Below, one piece after another: positions 27,429-36,688 of a DNA stretch of 64,000 nt. A program made the translations under genes and the position numbers. Below the pieces are notes generated by a model. The model had not been told where the DNA came from. It did not search any database and was given only the letters and a program-made list of their open reading frames with translations. Source of the DNA: Saccharofermentans sp. (GTDB taxonomy: Bacteria; Bacillota; Clostridia; Saccharofermentanales; Saccharofermentanaceae); contig JAILNR010000008.1 in assembly GCA_024691325.1 (NCBI GenBank), forward strand, positions 1 to 64,000, given 5' to 3'. Numbering within the stretch: the first letter of the stretch is position 1; each line of letters starts with the position of its first letter.

Positions 27429-29138
27429 TTAAGGTCTTAAAAGCGGATTTGCATTACATCTGCCGATCCATTCCTGTGATCCCAAAAAGCCTCTGTAAAC
27501 CTGCTCACGCGTCATGGCTCCCGAGTCGAGTCTCTGTGTCCAATAAGGAAGGCCGACGCCGTCAGGGTCGCGGCCTAAGATCGTGACATACATGCGCCTT
27601 ACGAACTGTTCGTTACTCATGTTCGCACTCATTGCCATGAACTCATTGCTGAAGAAGAAACCGTCAGCCAAAGTCATGCCGTCAACTGTATTATTAACAA
27701 GTCTTTGATACCAGTAGTTCTTGCCCGTGGGGTCCGAACTTCTTCCCAACATGTTCACATAGAGGCGCTCTATGAAGTCCAGCGCATACTGCCTGTCCTG
27801 CTCGGTAACTGTAACTGAATTAGGATTCGTCTGGGGCGAAGTTGATGTAGATGCCGAAGATGCACCGCCCGTTACGGTAACACCGTTTGAGCCCAATGCA
27901 ACCTGGTGGTCTAATCCTATGAATCTTCCGTTTGAAGTCTGCCAAAGCGTAGGTCTTACGATCGCATACTTGGCATCATCCCAAGTCTGGAAATCATATC
28001 CGACGAGTCCGCCTGTGTCGCCTGAGTTAGCGTTAAAACACCAGAATGTATAACTTAGTCCGTAACGGTTTATGAGCTGCGCCTCGAGTGTCATCCACTG
28101 CTGGTTAGCTCCGCCGTCCAGAAGACCTCCCCACTCACCTATCAGTATAGGAGCGATATTGTCTTCCTTTATGTAAAGCCACATATTGTGCCAGTAATCG
28201 TTATAAAGAGTGTTGAATGAGAAGTTCCCTCCATGGAACCACGGCTGCTGGTAAACGGCAGGACCGTAGTCGTGAGGCGAATAGACAATCTGATCGTTCC
28301 TGTCTGCGCTTCCGAAGTCTATGGGATAGTCCCTGACACCCATGAGATTTGCTCCCCAGAATGCGTACTGGTTGTTATAACTCTCTATTCCCTCGATAAC
28401 GATAAGAAGATTGGGATTTACATTAAGCACCGCGTTACCGGCTCTTGTTGCCGCGCGTCTCCAGTTGTTCTGGGAATTGCTTCCGTCCCATGTCGCATTC
28501 TCATGCGGTTCATTCTTAAGGTCGATCGCTATGACGGTGTCGTTGCCGTTATAGTGCTGTGTTATCCATGTAAGTGACTCGATCCAACGGTCTTCGGAAT
28601 AGGTGCCGTTGTACCAGTATCCGTACATGTGACCGCCGCCGTTGCTGTCCAGGCTATGAAGATCAAACATCACCTTGATGCCATAATCCCTGCACTTGGC
28701 GACCGCGTAATCGAGGATCTGAAGCGAGTTCATGCCGGCAAGCTCGGGGTTCGTGGAAGCATTGAAATTCGCCTGCGGATACTGTCCGTTCTTCCAGGAG
28801 AGTATAAGCTCAGCCGAGATGGGAATCCTCAAAAGATTGAACCCGTGGTCAGCTATAGCCTTGAGTCCTGACGCCATATTAATAGACCAGCACCCGTCGA
28901 AAATATTAGTTCCGGTGTTATACCCGAACCAGTTGATACCGGTAAGTCTCACCTCGCGTCCCTGTGCATCAACGATCCTGCCGCCAGATGTGTGAAGCCA
29001 GTCGTCGTTGAACGGAGCATTCGTCGCGGCCATTACACAAGTCTCACCGGATTGCCCCTTACTATCAAAAAGCGCCGCTGACAGCGATGCTGTCAGCGAC
29101 ACAGTAAGAATAAACGATATAAGTTTACGCCACTTCAT
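27429..29138 (-). CDS. secreted GH5 endoglucanase (cellulase) with DUF4214 domain
   Basis: Hydrolyses internal beta-1,4 links of cellulose or related glucans outside the cell. An N-terminal signal peptide (about 1-37) is followed by a GH5 barrel (about 45-410) with RIPISAE, acid/base Glu210 in DLKNEP, and nucleophile Glu335 in IGEWGG. After a Ser/Thr linker comes a pair of DUF4214-like segments (about 445-560; ALDFIERLYVNMLGRSSDPTG and FVRRMYVTILGRDPDG), found in many Clostridial surface and secreted proteins. No dockerin or carbohydrate-binding module is recognised. The start overlaps the cellodextrin phosphorylase stop (TGATG), so the enzyme is co-translated with the intracellular phosphorolysis genes. 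Confidence 0.92.
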   Translation of the reverse strand: MKWRKLISFILTVSLTASLSAALFDSKGQSGETCVMAATNAPFNDDWLHTSGGRIVDAQGREVRLTGINWFGYNTGTNIFDGCWSINMASGLKAIADHGFNLLRIPISAELILSWKNGQYPQANFNASTNPELAGMNSLQILDYAVAKCRDYGIKVMFDLHSLDSNGGGHMYGYWYNGTYSEDRWIESLTWITQHYNGNDTVIAIDLKNEPHENATWDGSNSQNNWRRAATRAGNAVLNVNPNLLIVIEGIESYNNQYAFWGANLMGVRDYPIDFGSADRNDQIVYSPHDYGPAVYQQPWFHGGNFSFNTLYNDYWHNMWLYIKEDNIAPILIGEWGGLLDGGANQQWMTLEAQLINRYGLSYTFWCFNANSGDTGGLVGYDFQTWDDAKYAIVRPTLWQTSNGRFIGLDHQVALGSNGVTVTGGASSASTSTSPQTNPNSVTVTEQDRQYALDFIERLYVNMLGRSSDPTGKNYWYQRLVNNTVDGMTLADGFFFSNEFMAMSANMSNEQFVRRMYVTILGRDPDGVGLPYWTQRLDSGAMTREQVYRGFLGSQEWIGRCNANPLLRP

Positions 29139-32100
29139 CAGAATACAACCTTTACCTTATGCGTACCGTTGTCTGTGAATATCGGAACCCTTGTATCGGG
29201 AAGTTCCTGATCGTCACAGAATACCTTAACTCCTTCATTCGTTCTTCTGAAGCCCTGAGGCTTGCTGATGCTTATCTCGTAGATCGCAAGTCCGCTGTTG
29301 ACCGTGACACTTAAGTTGGTGTCATCCTCGCGCAGAAGCGGCTCAACGATGAGTGCATCTGATGTAAACTCAACGCCGAAACATGAGAACAGACAAAGCA
29401 GGAGCCATGTTGATGTTCCCGAGAGCGTAGGTCCGATGTTCTCGCCCGAATCGGAGTTGTTGTACTGGGTACACCACCTCGGGTTACCGCATGAATCGAA
29501 CGGATGCTTCAGTGTTCTGTAAGGCAGGATGCAGTCGATTACCCAGTAAGCTGTCTTAGCAAGTCTTGCTGCGAGTTCCACATCATTTACCTGCTTAGCT
29601 GCCTTGAGCATAGCTGCTGCGGCCATCATGTTTGCATGCTTGAATACACCGCCGTTCTCACGGTCGCCCGGATAGTACAATGCAACGTCGATCTTAGGTG
29701 CGATCTTCGAATAATCTACAGTTGAGCAAAGTCTGAATCCGTACGGTGACTTAAGATACTTATCCATAGAATCGAGCATGGTAGCGATCTGTGTCTCATC
29801 TGCACATCCTGCAAGGATGGACCATGAGAATGCATTGAGGAAGTAAGATCCCGGTGCATCCTCAACCTGGAGGTTATCGCCGGCAGCACCAAGGTACTCA
29901 AGCTCGGGCTTATTCTTTCTGTTAAACAGTACTCTTGCAAAGAAGTCATTCTTCCATGCATTTCCTCTCAAGTCTTCCTTAACCTTGGAAGAGAGCGCCT
30001 CAAGCTCAGAAGCATAAGCTGCATCACCTGTCTTCTCGAACATTCCCTTAGCCGCATCAATAGCAACCTTCAAAAGGAATCCGTTCATGACAGACTCGGA
30101 ATACTCAGACTCGTAAGGAACTTCGCCGAAGGCCTTGCCCTTTGATGCGAGCTGCTCCTTATAGGCCTTGATCTTATCCTTTCCGGGAAGGAAGTCGGGA
30201 TCAACTCTCAGGCAGTCATTCCAGTCCGCCTTATCGATAAGAGGAATACCGTGAGCGCCTACGGAGATCTTCGCACTGTATGTGATGATCGCCTTGATGG
30301 TCTCAAGTATAGTTCTCTTGTTACCTCTTCCTTCCTTAACAGCCTTCATGGCTTCTTCAGGAGTATCGTAAGTCTGTGCGATAACGATCTGCTCCTTAAG
30401 GAAGTCGTAGTCACCTGTAAGGCTTACATATCTGTCGAGAGCCTGCAACAGCCACAGGCCGTCATCTGACCACTGACCGGGCTCCTTACCATACCAGTAG
30501 AAGTTATGGTTCGTGTAACCGTCTTCAAATACATTGCTCGTCCACTCGCGCAAGAGCTTTTTTACGAATTCCTGCTGTCCCATACCTGCAAAGTAGTACA
30601 TGGAAGCGAAGATGTCCTGGATCTCTCTGAAACCGATCTCTCTGTATCCCTTCTGTGTCCAGTCCAAAGACCTCGATACGAATGTCTGGTAGAAGACCTG
30701 GAAAGGAAGGTTATTGTTAACATAGGACTCGAAGTTCTTATCCTCATGTGAGATCTTCATGTACTTGCTGTAATCATGAGTGAAGTTTACTACCTTCTCA
30801 TAAGCTTCAGGCAGCGCATTCTCATTGCTATAGTAATCGATGAGAGCTGCGATCTCCTTCTTAGCTGTCTCATCCTCTTCATAGTTGTCGTTAAGAACAT
30901 CGGATGTAAGACATGTGAAGTTATCTGCTCTTACCTGTCCGCCGGCCTTTACCGTGAACTCTGTTGCAAGAGCGAAGAAGCCGGGTCCTTTTCGAGACTG
31001 TCTGTCAGAAAGGAAGGAGATGAACTCAGGCTTTGCAAGAGTACCGCTTCCTACGAAGTCAGCGTAACGCGCGGAGTACTGACTCGGGAACTTCACCTTG
31101 CCGTCCTCGTGAACGAGGAGTGCATTCCAGCGGATGTTGCCCTTAGTCCACTTCGGGTTCGGGTCGAAGCAGATAGCCTTGATCTGCTCGTTGTCATCGT
31201 AGAATACTTCAGACTGGGCTACTACTGTCGAGAAGATGACATCCTCTCTTAAAGCGTGAACCTCATGTGTTCCGAACATACCCGTGTAAACGATACGGAG
31301 ATTCCTGTCCTTTGAACCTGTGTTCTCGATATTGATCATCTGGGCTTCAGCTGCCAGAGGCATATTGTCCTGCGCGGGCAGAATGAAGATAGTTCTTGTT
31401 ATCTTAAGACCGTCATCAAGCTCGTAAGCGATGGTCGTTCTGTTCTGTGCATGTGTTGTCGTAACCTTCTTGAGGCCCTCTGCCTTAGCGGTTCCTGACC
31501 AGAAGATCTGCTTGCCGTTCTCGGTAAGATAGAACTGTCTGTTTGCAGGGAAGCCGTTCTCTTCGGGAAGATAATCCCACTTGGTAGCGAGAACCTGTGT
31601 GTCAGCGTGTGCTCTGAAGCAGCCGCCGCCCAAAGCATCAACCGCACTCTTAGGTGTGCTCTGCAAAGGTCTGTCAAAACCGATCCTGTTTCCGATAAGC
31701 ATGTTGGTGTAGTAGTGAGGTCCCGGCACCGGAGTGGAAGGATCAAAGACAAGCTCACCATTACCGTCAAGCTGTCCGCCCCACTTCGAAGAGCCGTCGA
31801 TAACCGCCTCGATGGCAGCCTTCTGCTCAGCACTTAAAGCCTCAGGTGCACTTGCACCCTCTGTATAAAGGTCACCGTCAGCCGTAAACAGGACACTCTT
31901 CCCCTGCGCGAAAATCGAATTTAAAACATCGTTGATCTCACTTAACTGAAGAACGACTGTGATGAGAGGAGAATCGAATTCCAATCCGCAAACACCTGCA
32001 ACGACAGGGCTCTTGGTAAAACCGATGTACTGGGCACTTACCGACCCGGTCACAAGCGATTTAAATTTCTCTTCGATGAGAGACTTCGCAGAAACCTGCT

Positions 32101-32143
32101 TGTCTCTTGCCTTTACGCCATTCAAGACAGTGTTGTTTGCCAT
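29138..32143 (-). CDS. cdp: cellodextrin phosphorylase (GH94)
   Basis: Cytosolic phosphorolysis of cellodextrins (three or more glucoses) to glucose 1-phosphate and a shortened chain, saving ATP. The 1001 residues match the roughly 980-1010-residue cellodextrin phosphorylases of cellulolytic Clostridia, longer than cellobiose phosphorylase. Family segments include GFPANRQFYL, RKGPGFFALA, QKGYREIGFREIQD, KADWNDCLR with general-acid Asp640, and GDRENGGVFKHANMM. GGAGG lies 8 nt upstream. It follows cbp after a 114-nt gap holding a strong hairpin and a possible internal promoter. A related GH94 specificity such as laminaribiose cannot be fully excluded. Confidence 0.88.
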   Translation of the reverse strand: MANNTVLNGVKARDKQVSAKSLIEEKFKSLVTGSVSAQYIGFTKSPVVAGVCGLEFDSPLITVVLQLSEINDVLNSIFAQGKSVLFTADGDLYTEGASAPEALSAEQKAAIEAVIDGSSKWGGQLDGNGELVFDPSTPVPGPHYYTNMLIGNRIGFDRPLQSTPKSAVDALGGGCFRAHADTQVLATKWDYLPEENGFPANRQFYLTENGKQIFWSGTAKAEGLKKVTTTHAQNRTTIAYELDDGLKITRTIFILPAQDNMPLAAEAQMINIENTGSKDRNLRIVYTGMFGTHEVHALREDVIFSTVVAQSEVFYDDNEQIKAICFDPNPKWTKGNIRWNALLVHEDGKVKFPSQYSARYADFVGSGTLAKPEFISFLSDRQSRKGPGFFALATEFTVKAGGQVRADNFTCLTSDVLNDNYEEDETAKKEIAALIDYYSNENALPEAYEKVVNFTHDYSKYMKISHEDKNFESYVNNNLPFQVFYQTFVSRSLDWTQKGYREIGFREIQDIFASMYYFAGMGQQEFVKKLLREWTSNVFEDGYTNHNFYWYGKEPGQWSDDGLWLLQALDRYVSLTGDYDFLKEQIVIAQTYDTPEEAMKAVKEGRGNKRTILETIKAIITYSAKISVGAHGIPLIDKADWNDCLRVDPDFLPGKDKIKAYKEQLASKGKAFGEVPYESEYSESVMNGFLLKVAIDAAKGMFEKTGDAAYASELEALSSKVKEDLRGNAWKNDFFARVLFNRKNKPELEYLGAAGDNLQVEDAPGSYFLNAFSWSILAGCADETQIATMLDSMDKYLKSPYGFRLCSTVDYSKIAPKIDVALYYPGDRENGGVFKHANMMAAAAMLKAAKQVNDVELAARLAKTAYWVIDCILPYRTLKHPFDSCGNPRWCTQYNNSDSGENIGPTLSGTSTWLLLCLFSCFGVEFTSDALIVEPLLREDDTNLSVTVNSGLAIYEISISKPQGFRRTNEGVKVFCDDQELPDTRVPIFTDNGTHKVKVVF

Positions 32144-32184
32144 TGGGAAACCTCCATATGTGAAGTGTTCAAATATACTTTTCT

Positions 32185-32193
32185 ATTATAACA
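32185..32193 (-). promoter_or_regulatory. possible internal promoter for cdp-GH5
   Basis: TGTTATAAT (TGnTATAAT) on the minus strand, about 42 nt before the cdp start and right after the hairpin at 32195-32230. No clear -35. Confidence 0.4.
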
Positions 32194-32194
32194 G

Positions 32195-32230
32195 CAGACC
32201 CCGCCAATCAAAAGGGATTGACGGGGTCTG
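32195..32230 (-). terminator. cbp-cdp intergenic hairpin (attenuator or RNA stabiliser)
   Basis: CAGACCCCG.CAATC pairs with GATTG.CGGGGTCTG around AAAAGG: about 14 bp with one mismatch. No T-run follows on the minus strand, so full termination is doubtful. It may set relative cbp/cdp levels by partial termination or 3'-end protection. Confidence 0.55.
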
Positions 32231-32257
32231 TGACTTACTTAACCGACCCTCTTATGA

Positions 32258-34747
32258 TCAGCCGAGTACAACTTCTACTTTGTGTGTCTGTCCGTCGCCG
32301 GAAACAGGAACGATGCAGCCGTCAACGGCCTTTCCGTCAACTGTGAGGCTCTTAACGCCCTTGTTAACGTGGTCAGGATTCTTGATAGTGATCTCATATG
32401 TATCACCTCTGAACTGACGTGTTGCTGTGAAGCCGTCCCAAGCTGCAGGGATGGAAGGATCAACTCTTAAGCCATCGAATTCAGGCTTAACACCCAGGAT
32501 GTACTGGGAGATAGCTACCATGTTCCAAGCAGCTGTACCTGTGAGCCATGAGTTCTTGCCCTGACCGAAGTTCTGAGCATCCTTACCGCCGATCATCTGA
32601 CCGTAAACATACGGCTCGGTCTTGTGGATATCAGATGTCTCTTCAGTGAAAGCAGGAGCGATCTTTGAATAGTACTCGAATGCCTTCTCTCCTCTTCCTG
32701 CATAAGCCTCAGCACAGATGATCCATGCATTGTTATGTGTGAAGATACCGGCGTTCTCCTTATATCCGCCCGGATATGTGGAGATCTCACCGTACTGGAT
32801 GTAGTATTTGGTGAATGCAGGGTTGTTCAATACGAGACCGAACTCACAGTTCAAATACTTATCGATGGAGTTCAAAGTCTTGATGTCAGCTCCGACATCC
32901 TTACCGATCTCAGACATAACAGCGAAGCCCTGGGGCTCGATGAAGATCTTACCTTCCTCACACTCGTGGGAACCCATCTTCTCGCCGTTAGCATCGTAAG
33001 CTCTCAAGAACCACTCGCCGTCGAAAGCGGAATCCATTACATTCTTCTTCATCTTGTCGATCTCAGCCTGTGCCTTAGCTGCCTCTTCTGTCTTTCCGAG
33101 GTGCTCGAGGATACCTACGTAAGCAGGACCTGTGTATGTGAAGAGTGCTGCAACGAATACAGACTCAGCGATCTTGGAGTAACCGCCCTCTGCCTTGAAC
33201 TTCGGGTTGGTGTATGTCTGGAATGATTCACCGGGTGTATCGGAGAAGCATGACAGATTGATACAGTCGTTCCAGTCAGCACGCATTGCAAGAGGCAATC
33301 CGTGAGGACCAAGATTCTCAACGATGTGATAGAAAGAAACCTTAAGGTGATCGAGCATCGGCTTAGCGAGTGACTCATCGTTATCGTAAGGAACCTGCTC
33401 ATCGAGGATCGTCCAGTCACCTGTCTCCTTGATGTAAGCAGCTACGGAAAGGATCATCCACAGCGGGTCATCGGAGAAGTCGCCGCCGATATCGGAGTTA
33501 CCCTTCTTTGTAAGAGGCTGATACTGGTGATAGCATCCGCCGTCAGGCATCTGAGTTGATGCGATATCGATGATTCTCTCTCTTGCACGCTCAGGGATCT
33601 GATGAACGAATCCCAATACATCCTGGTTACTGTCTCTGAAGCCCATACCACGGCCGATACCGGACTCGAAGTAAGAAGCGGAACGTGAGAGGTTGAATGT
33701 AACCATACACTGATACTGGTTCCAGATATTGACCATACGGTTAACCTTGTCATCAGGTGTATCAACCTTGAAGATGCTAAGGAGCTTCTCCCAAGCTTCG
33801 CGGAGTTCCTCGAGACCTGCAGCAACCTTCTCAGGTGTGTTGTACTTCTCGATCATTGCATCTGCCTTCTCGCGGTTCAATACCCACTTCTCTCTTGTGA
33901 GCAGTCCCTCGGGCTTGGTGGAAGCAAACTTCTTGTCCTGATCATTCTCAGCGTAACCTAAGATATAGATCAATGTCTTTGTCTCACCGGGTGCGAGAGT
34001 AATCTTCTTATAATGTGAAGCGATAGGAGACCAACCGTCAGCAAATGAGTTGGATGCCTTGCCTGCCTTAACAGTCTCAGGGTTATCCCAACCGTTGTAG
34101 ATGCTTCCGAGGAATGCGTCACGATCTGTATCGTAACCGTCGATTGTATCGTTAACTGTGTAGAATGCGTAGTGGTTACGTCTGTCTCTGTACTCAGTAA
34201 CGTGATAGATTGTTGAACCTAAGATCTCAACACGGCCTGTGGAGAAGTTTCTCTGGAAGTTTGTGCAGTCATCCTGTGCGTCCCACAAACACCACTCAGC
34301 CATGGAGAAGATGGAAAATTCCTTAGCGGAAGAACCCTCATTTGTAAGTACTACCTGCTGAACCTCACCGTCGTAGTTCTGAGGAACGAAGAAAGTAACC
34401 TCAGCCTTGAGATCATTCTTCTTACCTTCGATGATCGTGTAGCCCATACCGTGACGGCACTCATAAGCATCGAGCTCAGTCTTTACAGGTGACCATCCGG
34501 GATTCCAGATTGTACCGTTGTCGTTGATATAGAAATAGCGTCCGCCCATATCAAGAGGAACGTTATTATAACGGTAACGTGTGATTCTTCTTAATCTGGC
34601 GTCCTTATAGAAGCTATAGCCGCCTGCTGTGTTGGAAATGAGTGAGAAGAATCCCTGATTACCGAGATAGTTAATCCAAGGATAAGGTGTCTTGGGAGTA
34701 TTGATGACGTACTCTTTACGCGCGTCATCGAAATGACCGAATTTCAT
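32258..34747 (-). CDS. cbp: cellobiose phosphorylase (GH94)
   Basis: Cytosolic phosphorolysis of cellobiose to glucose 1-phosphate and glucose. The 829 residues start [15 protein letters not shown] and continue with [20 protein letters not shown], closely matching the Clostridial enzyme of about 811 residues. Other marks are [43 protein letters not shown] with general-acid Asp491, and the C-terminal domain with GTAAWN. GGAGG lies 9 nt upstream. With cdp, the GH5 enzyme and the upstream ABC importer it forms a route from extracellular cellulose to glucose 1-phosphate. Confidence 0.95.
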   Translation of the reverse strand: MKFGHFDDARKEYVINTPKTPYPWINYLGNQGFFSLISNTAGGYSFYKDARLRRITRYRYNNVPLDMGGRYFYINDNGTIWNPGWSPVKTELDAYECRHGMGYTIIEGKKNDLKAEVTFFVPQNYDGEVQQVVLTNEGSSAKEFSIFSMAEWCLWDAQDDCTNFQRNFSTGRVEILGSTIYHVTEYRDRRNHYAFYTVNDTIDGYDTDRDAFLGSIYNGWDNPETVKAGKASNSFADGWSPIASHYKKITLAPGETKTLIYILGYAENDQDKKFASTKPEGLLTREKWVLNREKADAMIEKYNTPEKVAAGLEELREAWEKLLSIFKVDTPDDKVNRMVNIWNQYQCMVTFNLSRSASYFESGIGRGMGFRDSNQDVLGFVHQIPERARERIIDIASTQMPDGGCYHQYQPLTKKGNSDIGGDFSDDPLWMILSVAAYIKETGDWTILDEQVPYDNDESLAKPMLDHLKVSFYHIVENLGPHGLPLAMRADWNDCINLSCFSDTPGESFQTYTNPKFKAEGGYSKIAESVFVAALFTYTGPAYVGILEHLGKTEEAAKAQAEIDKMKKNVMDSAFDGEWFLRAYDANGEKMGSHECEEGKIFIEPQGFAVMSEIGKDVGADIKTLNSIDKYLNCEFGLVLNNPAFTKYYIQYGEISTYPGGYKENAGIFTHNNAWIICAEAYAGRGEKAFEYYSKIAPAFTEETSDIHKTEPYVYGQMIGGKDAQNFGQGKNSWLTGTAAWNMVAISQYILGVKPEFDGLRVDPSIPAAWDGFTATRQFRGDTYEITIKNPDHVNKGVKSLTVDGKAVDGCIVPVSGDGQTHKVEVVLG

Positions 34748-34844
34748 AATGGTTGCCTCCGTGCTGGTTTTATAAAAAAGATGTAACTATTTTACACTAT
34801 GTATCTGTTTATTTGTACCAATGGATTGATAATTCTTAGTTCGT

Positions 34845-34887
34845 TAACAAAAACAATGCCTCCCGCCCGGACAGGCGGAAGGCATTG
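34845..34887 (-). terminator. intrinsic terminator after broken lipoprotein gene
   Basis: On the minus strand CAATGCCTTCCGCC pairs with GGCGGGAGGCATTG (one G-T pair) around a short loop and is followed by TTTTTGTT. It separates the importer unit from cbp, so cbp needs its own promoter in 34748-34844. I could not find a convincing one. Confidence 0.85.
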
Positions 34888-34908
34888 ATAAAACAGGCTT
34901 TAAAACGC

Positions 34909-35720
34909 TTACTCTACAGTGCAGGTAGTTCTGAAGAACTCGACTCCATTCGCGTCATTCAATACGAATGTGTATTCACCTGACGGGAAATAGTCGTTGG
35001 AAGACATGTTGGTATCTTCCACATAGCAATAATTCTCAAGATAGCCGCTGTCATGATACATGCCGCTTGTAAAGATGGTATTGCCCTGATAGATAACGGA
35101 GAATGTGTAATCGATAGGATTATTGTATGTCTCATCTGTGGTTCTAAGATCAAGATCGATGTAGGATGTTGAGTCATCGAATACATTGTCATAATCTGCA
35201 TTCCGCCAGATTACTTCATCGATCCATCCGTCGTAATCTGAAGTAAACCCGAAGTCGATATCGTAAAGCTCACCATAGAAATCGTCGATAAAATCATCCC
35301 AGTTATCGATTACCCAGTTGTCTTCTTATTTACAAATTCAAGAGTAACTTCGATATCGATAGTATCTGCTTGATCAAGTGCATCCTCGAATTCATCTATA
35401 TCCTCGGGATCGTCATCGAGAGCTGCATCATAGTCAGGAAGTGTGATAGTAAAAACTACAGAACCTCCATCCTTCTTGAAACTTGCCTTGCCGGCTGTTA
35501 CAGAAGCACGCTCGAGAATTGCATCGATCGGATCATTATCACTTGCATAAGGATTCAATGCTGCAAGTGCATCGTCCTCATCCTCACAAAGCTCAGCCAT
35601 ATCTTCGGCCTCACGTTCGAAAGATGCTTCGATAAACTCAGTACCTATTTCCTTACATTCCTTGGTCCCCTTGGAACAACCGGTCACTCCAACACAAAGC
35701 GAAGCAACCAGACCCCTCTA
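34909..35720 (-). pseudogene. lipoprotein gene with frameshift and no normal start
   Basis: Two minus-strand frames make one protein. The first part (from GTG 35687, with an open lead-in back to a TAG at 35718-35720) reads GLVASLCVGVTGCSKG, a lipoprotein signal with lipobox VTGC but without Met or basic N-region. It runs about 125 codons and ends at 35310 in VNKKTTG. The other frame continues from 35325 (EDNWVIDNWDDFIDDF) to a TAA at 34909, about 138 codons of similar Asp/Tyr-rich extracellular composition, with a stop immediately upstream (35326-35328) and no start codon. A -1 shift near 35320 would fuse them. I infer a decayed lipoprotein gene; an assembly error in one or both places is the alternative. 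Confidence 0.6.
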
Positions 35721-35751
35721 AAATAATTTTGATATTTTGATTATATAAGAA

Positions 35752-35773
35752 GAGGCGTGCATTTGCACGCCTC
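35752..35773 (-). terminator. terminator hairpin after the importer genes
   Basis: GAGGCGTGCA-TT-TGCACGCCTC is a perfect 10-bp stem with a minimal loop, followed on the minus strand by TTCTTATAT. It lies 36 nt after the permease stop. Confidence 0.7.
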
Positions 35774-35809
35774 TCCGGATAACCCTTATAGGTTTTGTGT
35801 ATCGGGAGA

Positions 35810-36688
35810 TTACTCCTTAACACCACCTGCTGAAACACCCTGAATGATGTATCTTTGCAGGAATGCATACGCGATGATGATCGGGAATACGGATGCGGAC
35901 AGACCGATGTAAATAGCACCATAGTCTGTGTAACGGTCACCGTAGAGCATCGATACCATCAAAGGGAGAGTCTTCAATTCCTGCTTTGTGAGGAGGATCG
36001 AAGGAGCGAAGAAGTTGTTCCAAGATCCCAGGAAGGAGAAGATACCCTGTGTAGCAAGAGCCGGTACCATGATAGGCAAGCAAACTCTGTTGAATGTATA
36101 GAACTCGTTTGCACCGTCGATTCTTGCAGCCTCGATAATCTCCTTGGAAAGCGATGTATCAAGATACTGCTTAATGAAGAATACCGTGTTAGGTGCAGCG
36201 ATCGCCGGGAGAATCAACGGCCATCTTGTGCCGAGGAGTCCCATAGAACCCATGAGTCTGTAGAAACCTGTGATGTTAACGGCTGTAGGAACCATCATAA
36301 CACCTACGATGATCGTGAAGATCAGCTTTCTTCCCTTGAAGTCATATACGCTTATTCCGTAAGCAGTAAGAGCTGAGAAATAAACAGTAAGTGCTGTGGA
36401 AGAAACGGTGATCAAGATGGAGTTCTTAAAACCGAGGGCAAAACTGAATGTCGAACGGTTAGACAGATATGCCCAGTTTGCCTTAACCTGCTCACCCAAA
36501 TGAGCGAAGTTAGGCCAAAGTTTGATTCCGGACTGGATAGAATATGAATCCCATGTAGCATTCATGAACATGTACCAGAAAGGAATAATAGCCAAGATCG
36601 CAAAGAAAATAACTACTATGTAAACAAGTGCACTATATGCTGCAATCGATCCTGACTTACTGCGTAACTTTACATCGTTGCTGCTCAT
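35810..36688 (-). CDS. carbohydrate ABC transporter permease (MalG type)
   Basis: Inner-membrane permease of a CUT1-type sugar importer, 292 residues and six hydrophobic helices. The ATPase-docking EAA loop reads EAARIDGANEFYTFNRVCLPIMVP. The C-terminus ends in ...QRYIIQGVSAGGVKE, typical of MalG/GtsC proteins. It overlaps the preceding large permease by 4 nt (ATGA). With that permease and the binding protein at 39241-40638 it forms one importer. Position directly before cbp, cdp and GH5 suggests cellodextrin uptake. No ATPase gene is nearby. Confidence 0.92.
   Translation of the reverse strand: MSSNDVKLRSKSGSIAAYSALVYIVVIFFAILAIIPFWYMFMNATWDSYSIQSGIKLWPNFAHLGEQVKANWAYLSNRSTFSFALGFKNSILITVSSTALTVYFSALTAYGISVYDFKGRKLIFTIIVGVMMVPTAVNITGFYRLMGSMGLLGTRWPLILPAIAAPNTVFFIKQYLDTSLSKEIIEAARIDGANEFYTFNRVCLPIMVPALATQGIFSFLGSWNNFFAPSILLTKQELKTLPLMVSMLYGDRYTDYGAIYIGLSASVFPIIIAYAFLQRYIIQGVSAGGVKE

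Noticed and set aside
35310..35328. Programmed -1 frameshift in the lipoprotein gene
   Set aside because: No X-XXY-YYZ slippery heptamer and no obvious downstream pseudoknot. The signal peptide is damaged as well, so decay or assembly error is likelier.
35653..35940. 95-codon minus-strand frame overlapping the permease end
   Set aside because: It crosses the terminator hairpin and overlaps both the permease and the broken lipoprotein gene in another frame; no family features.
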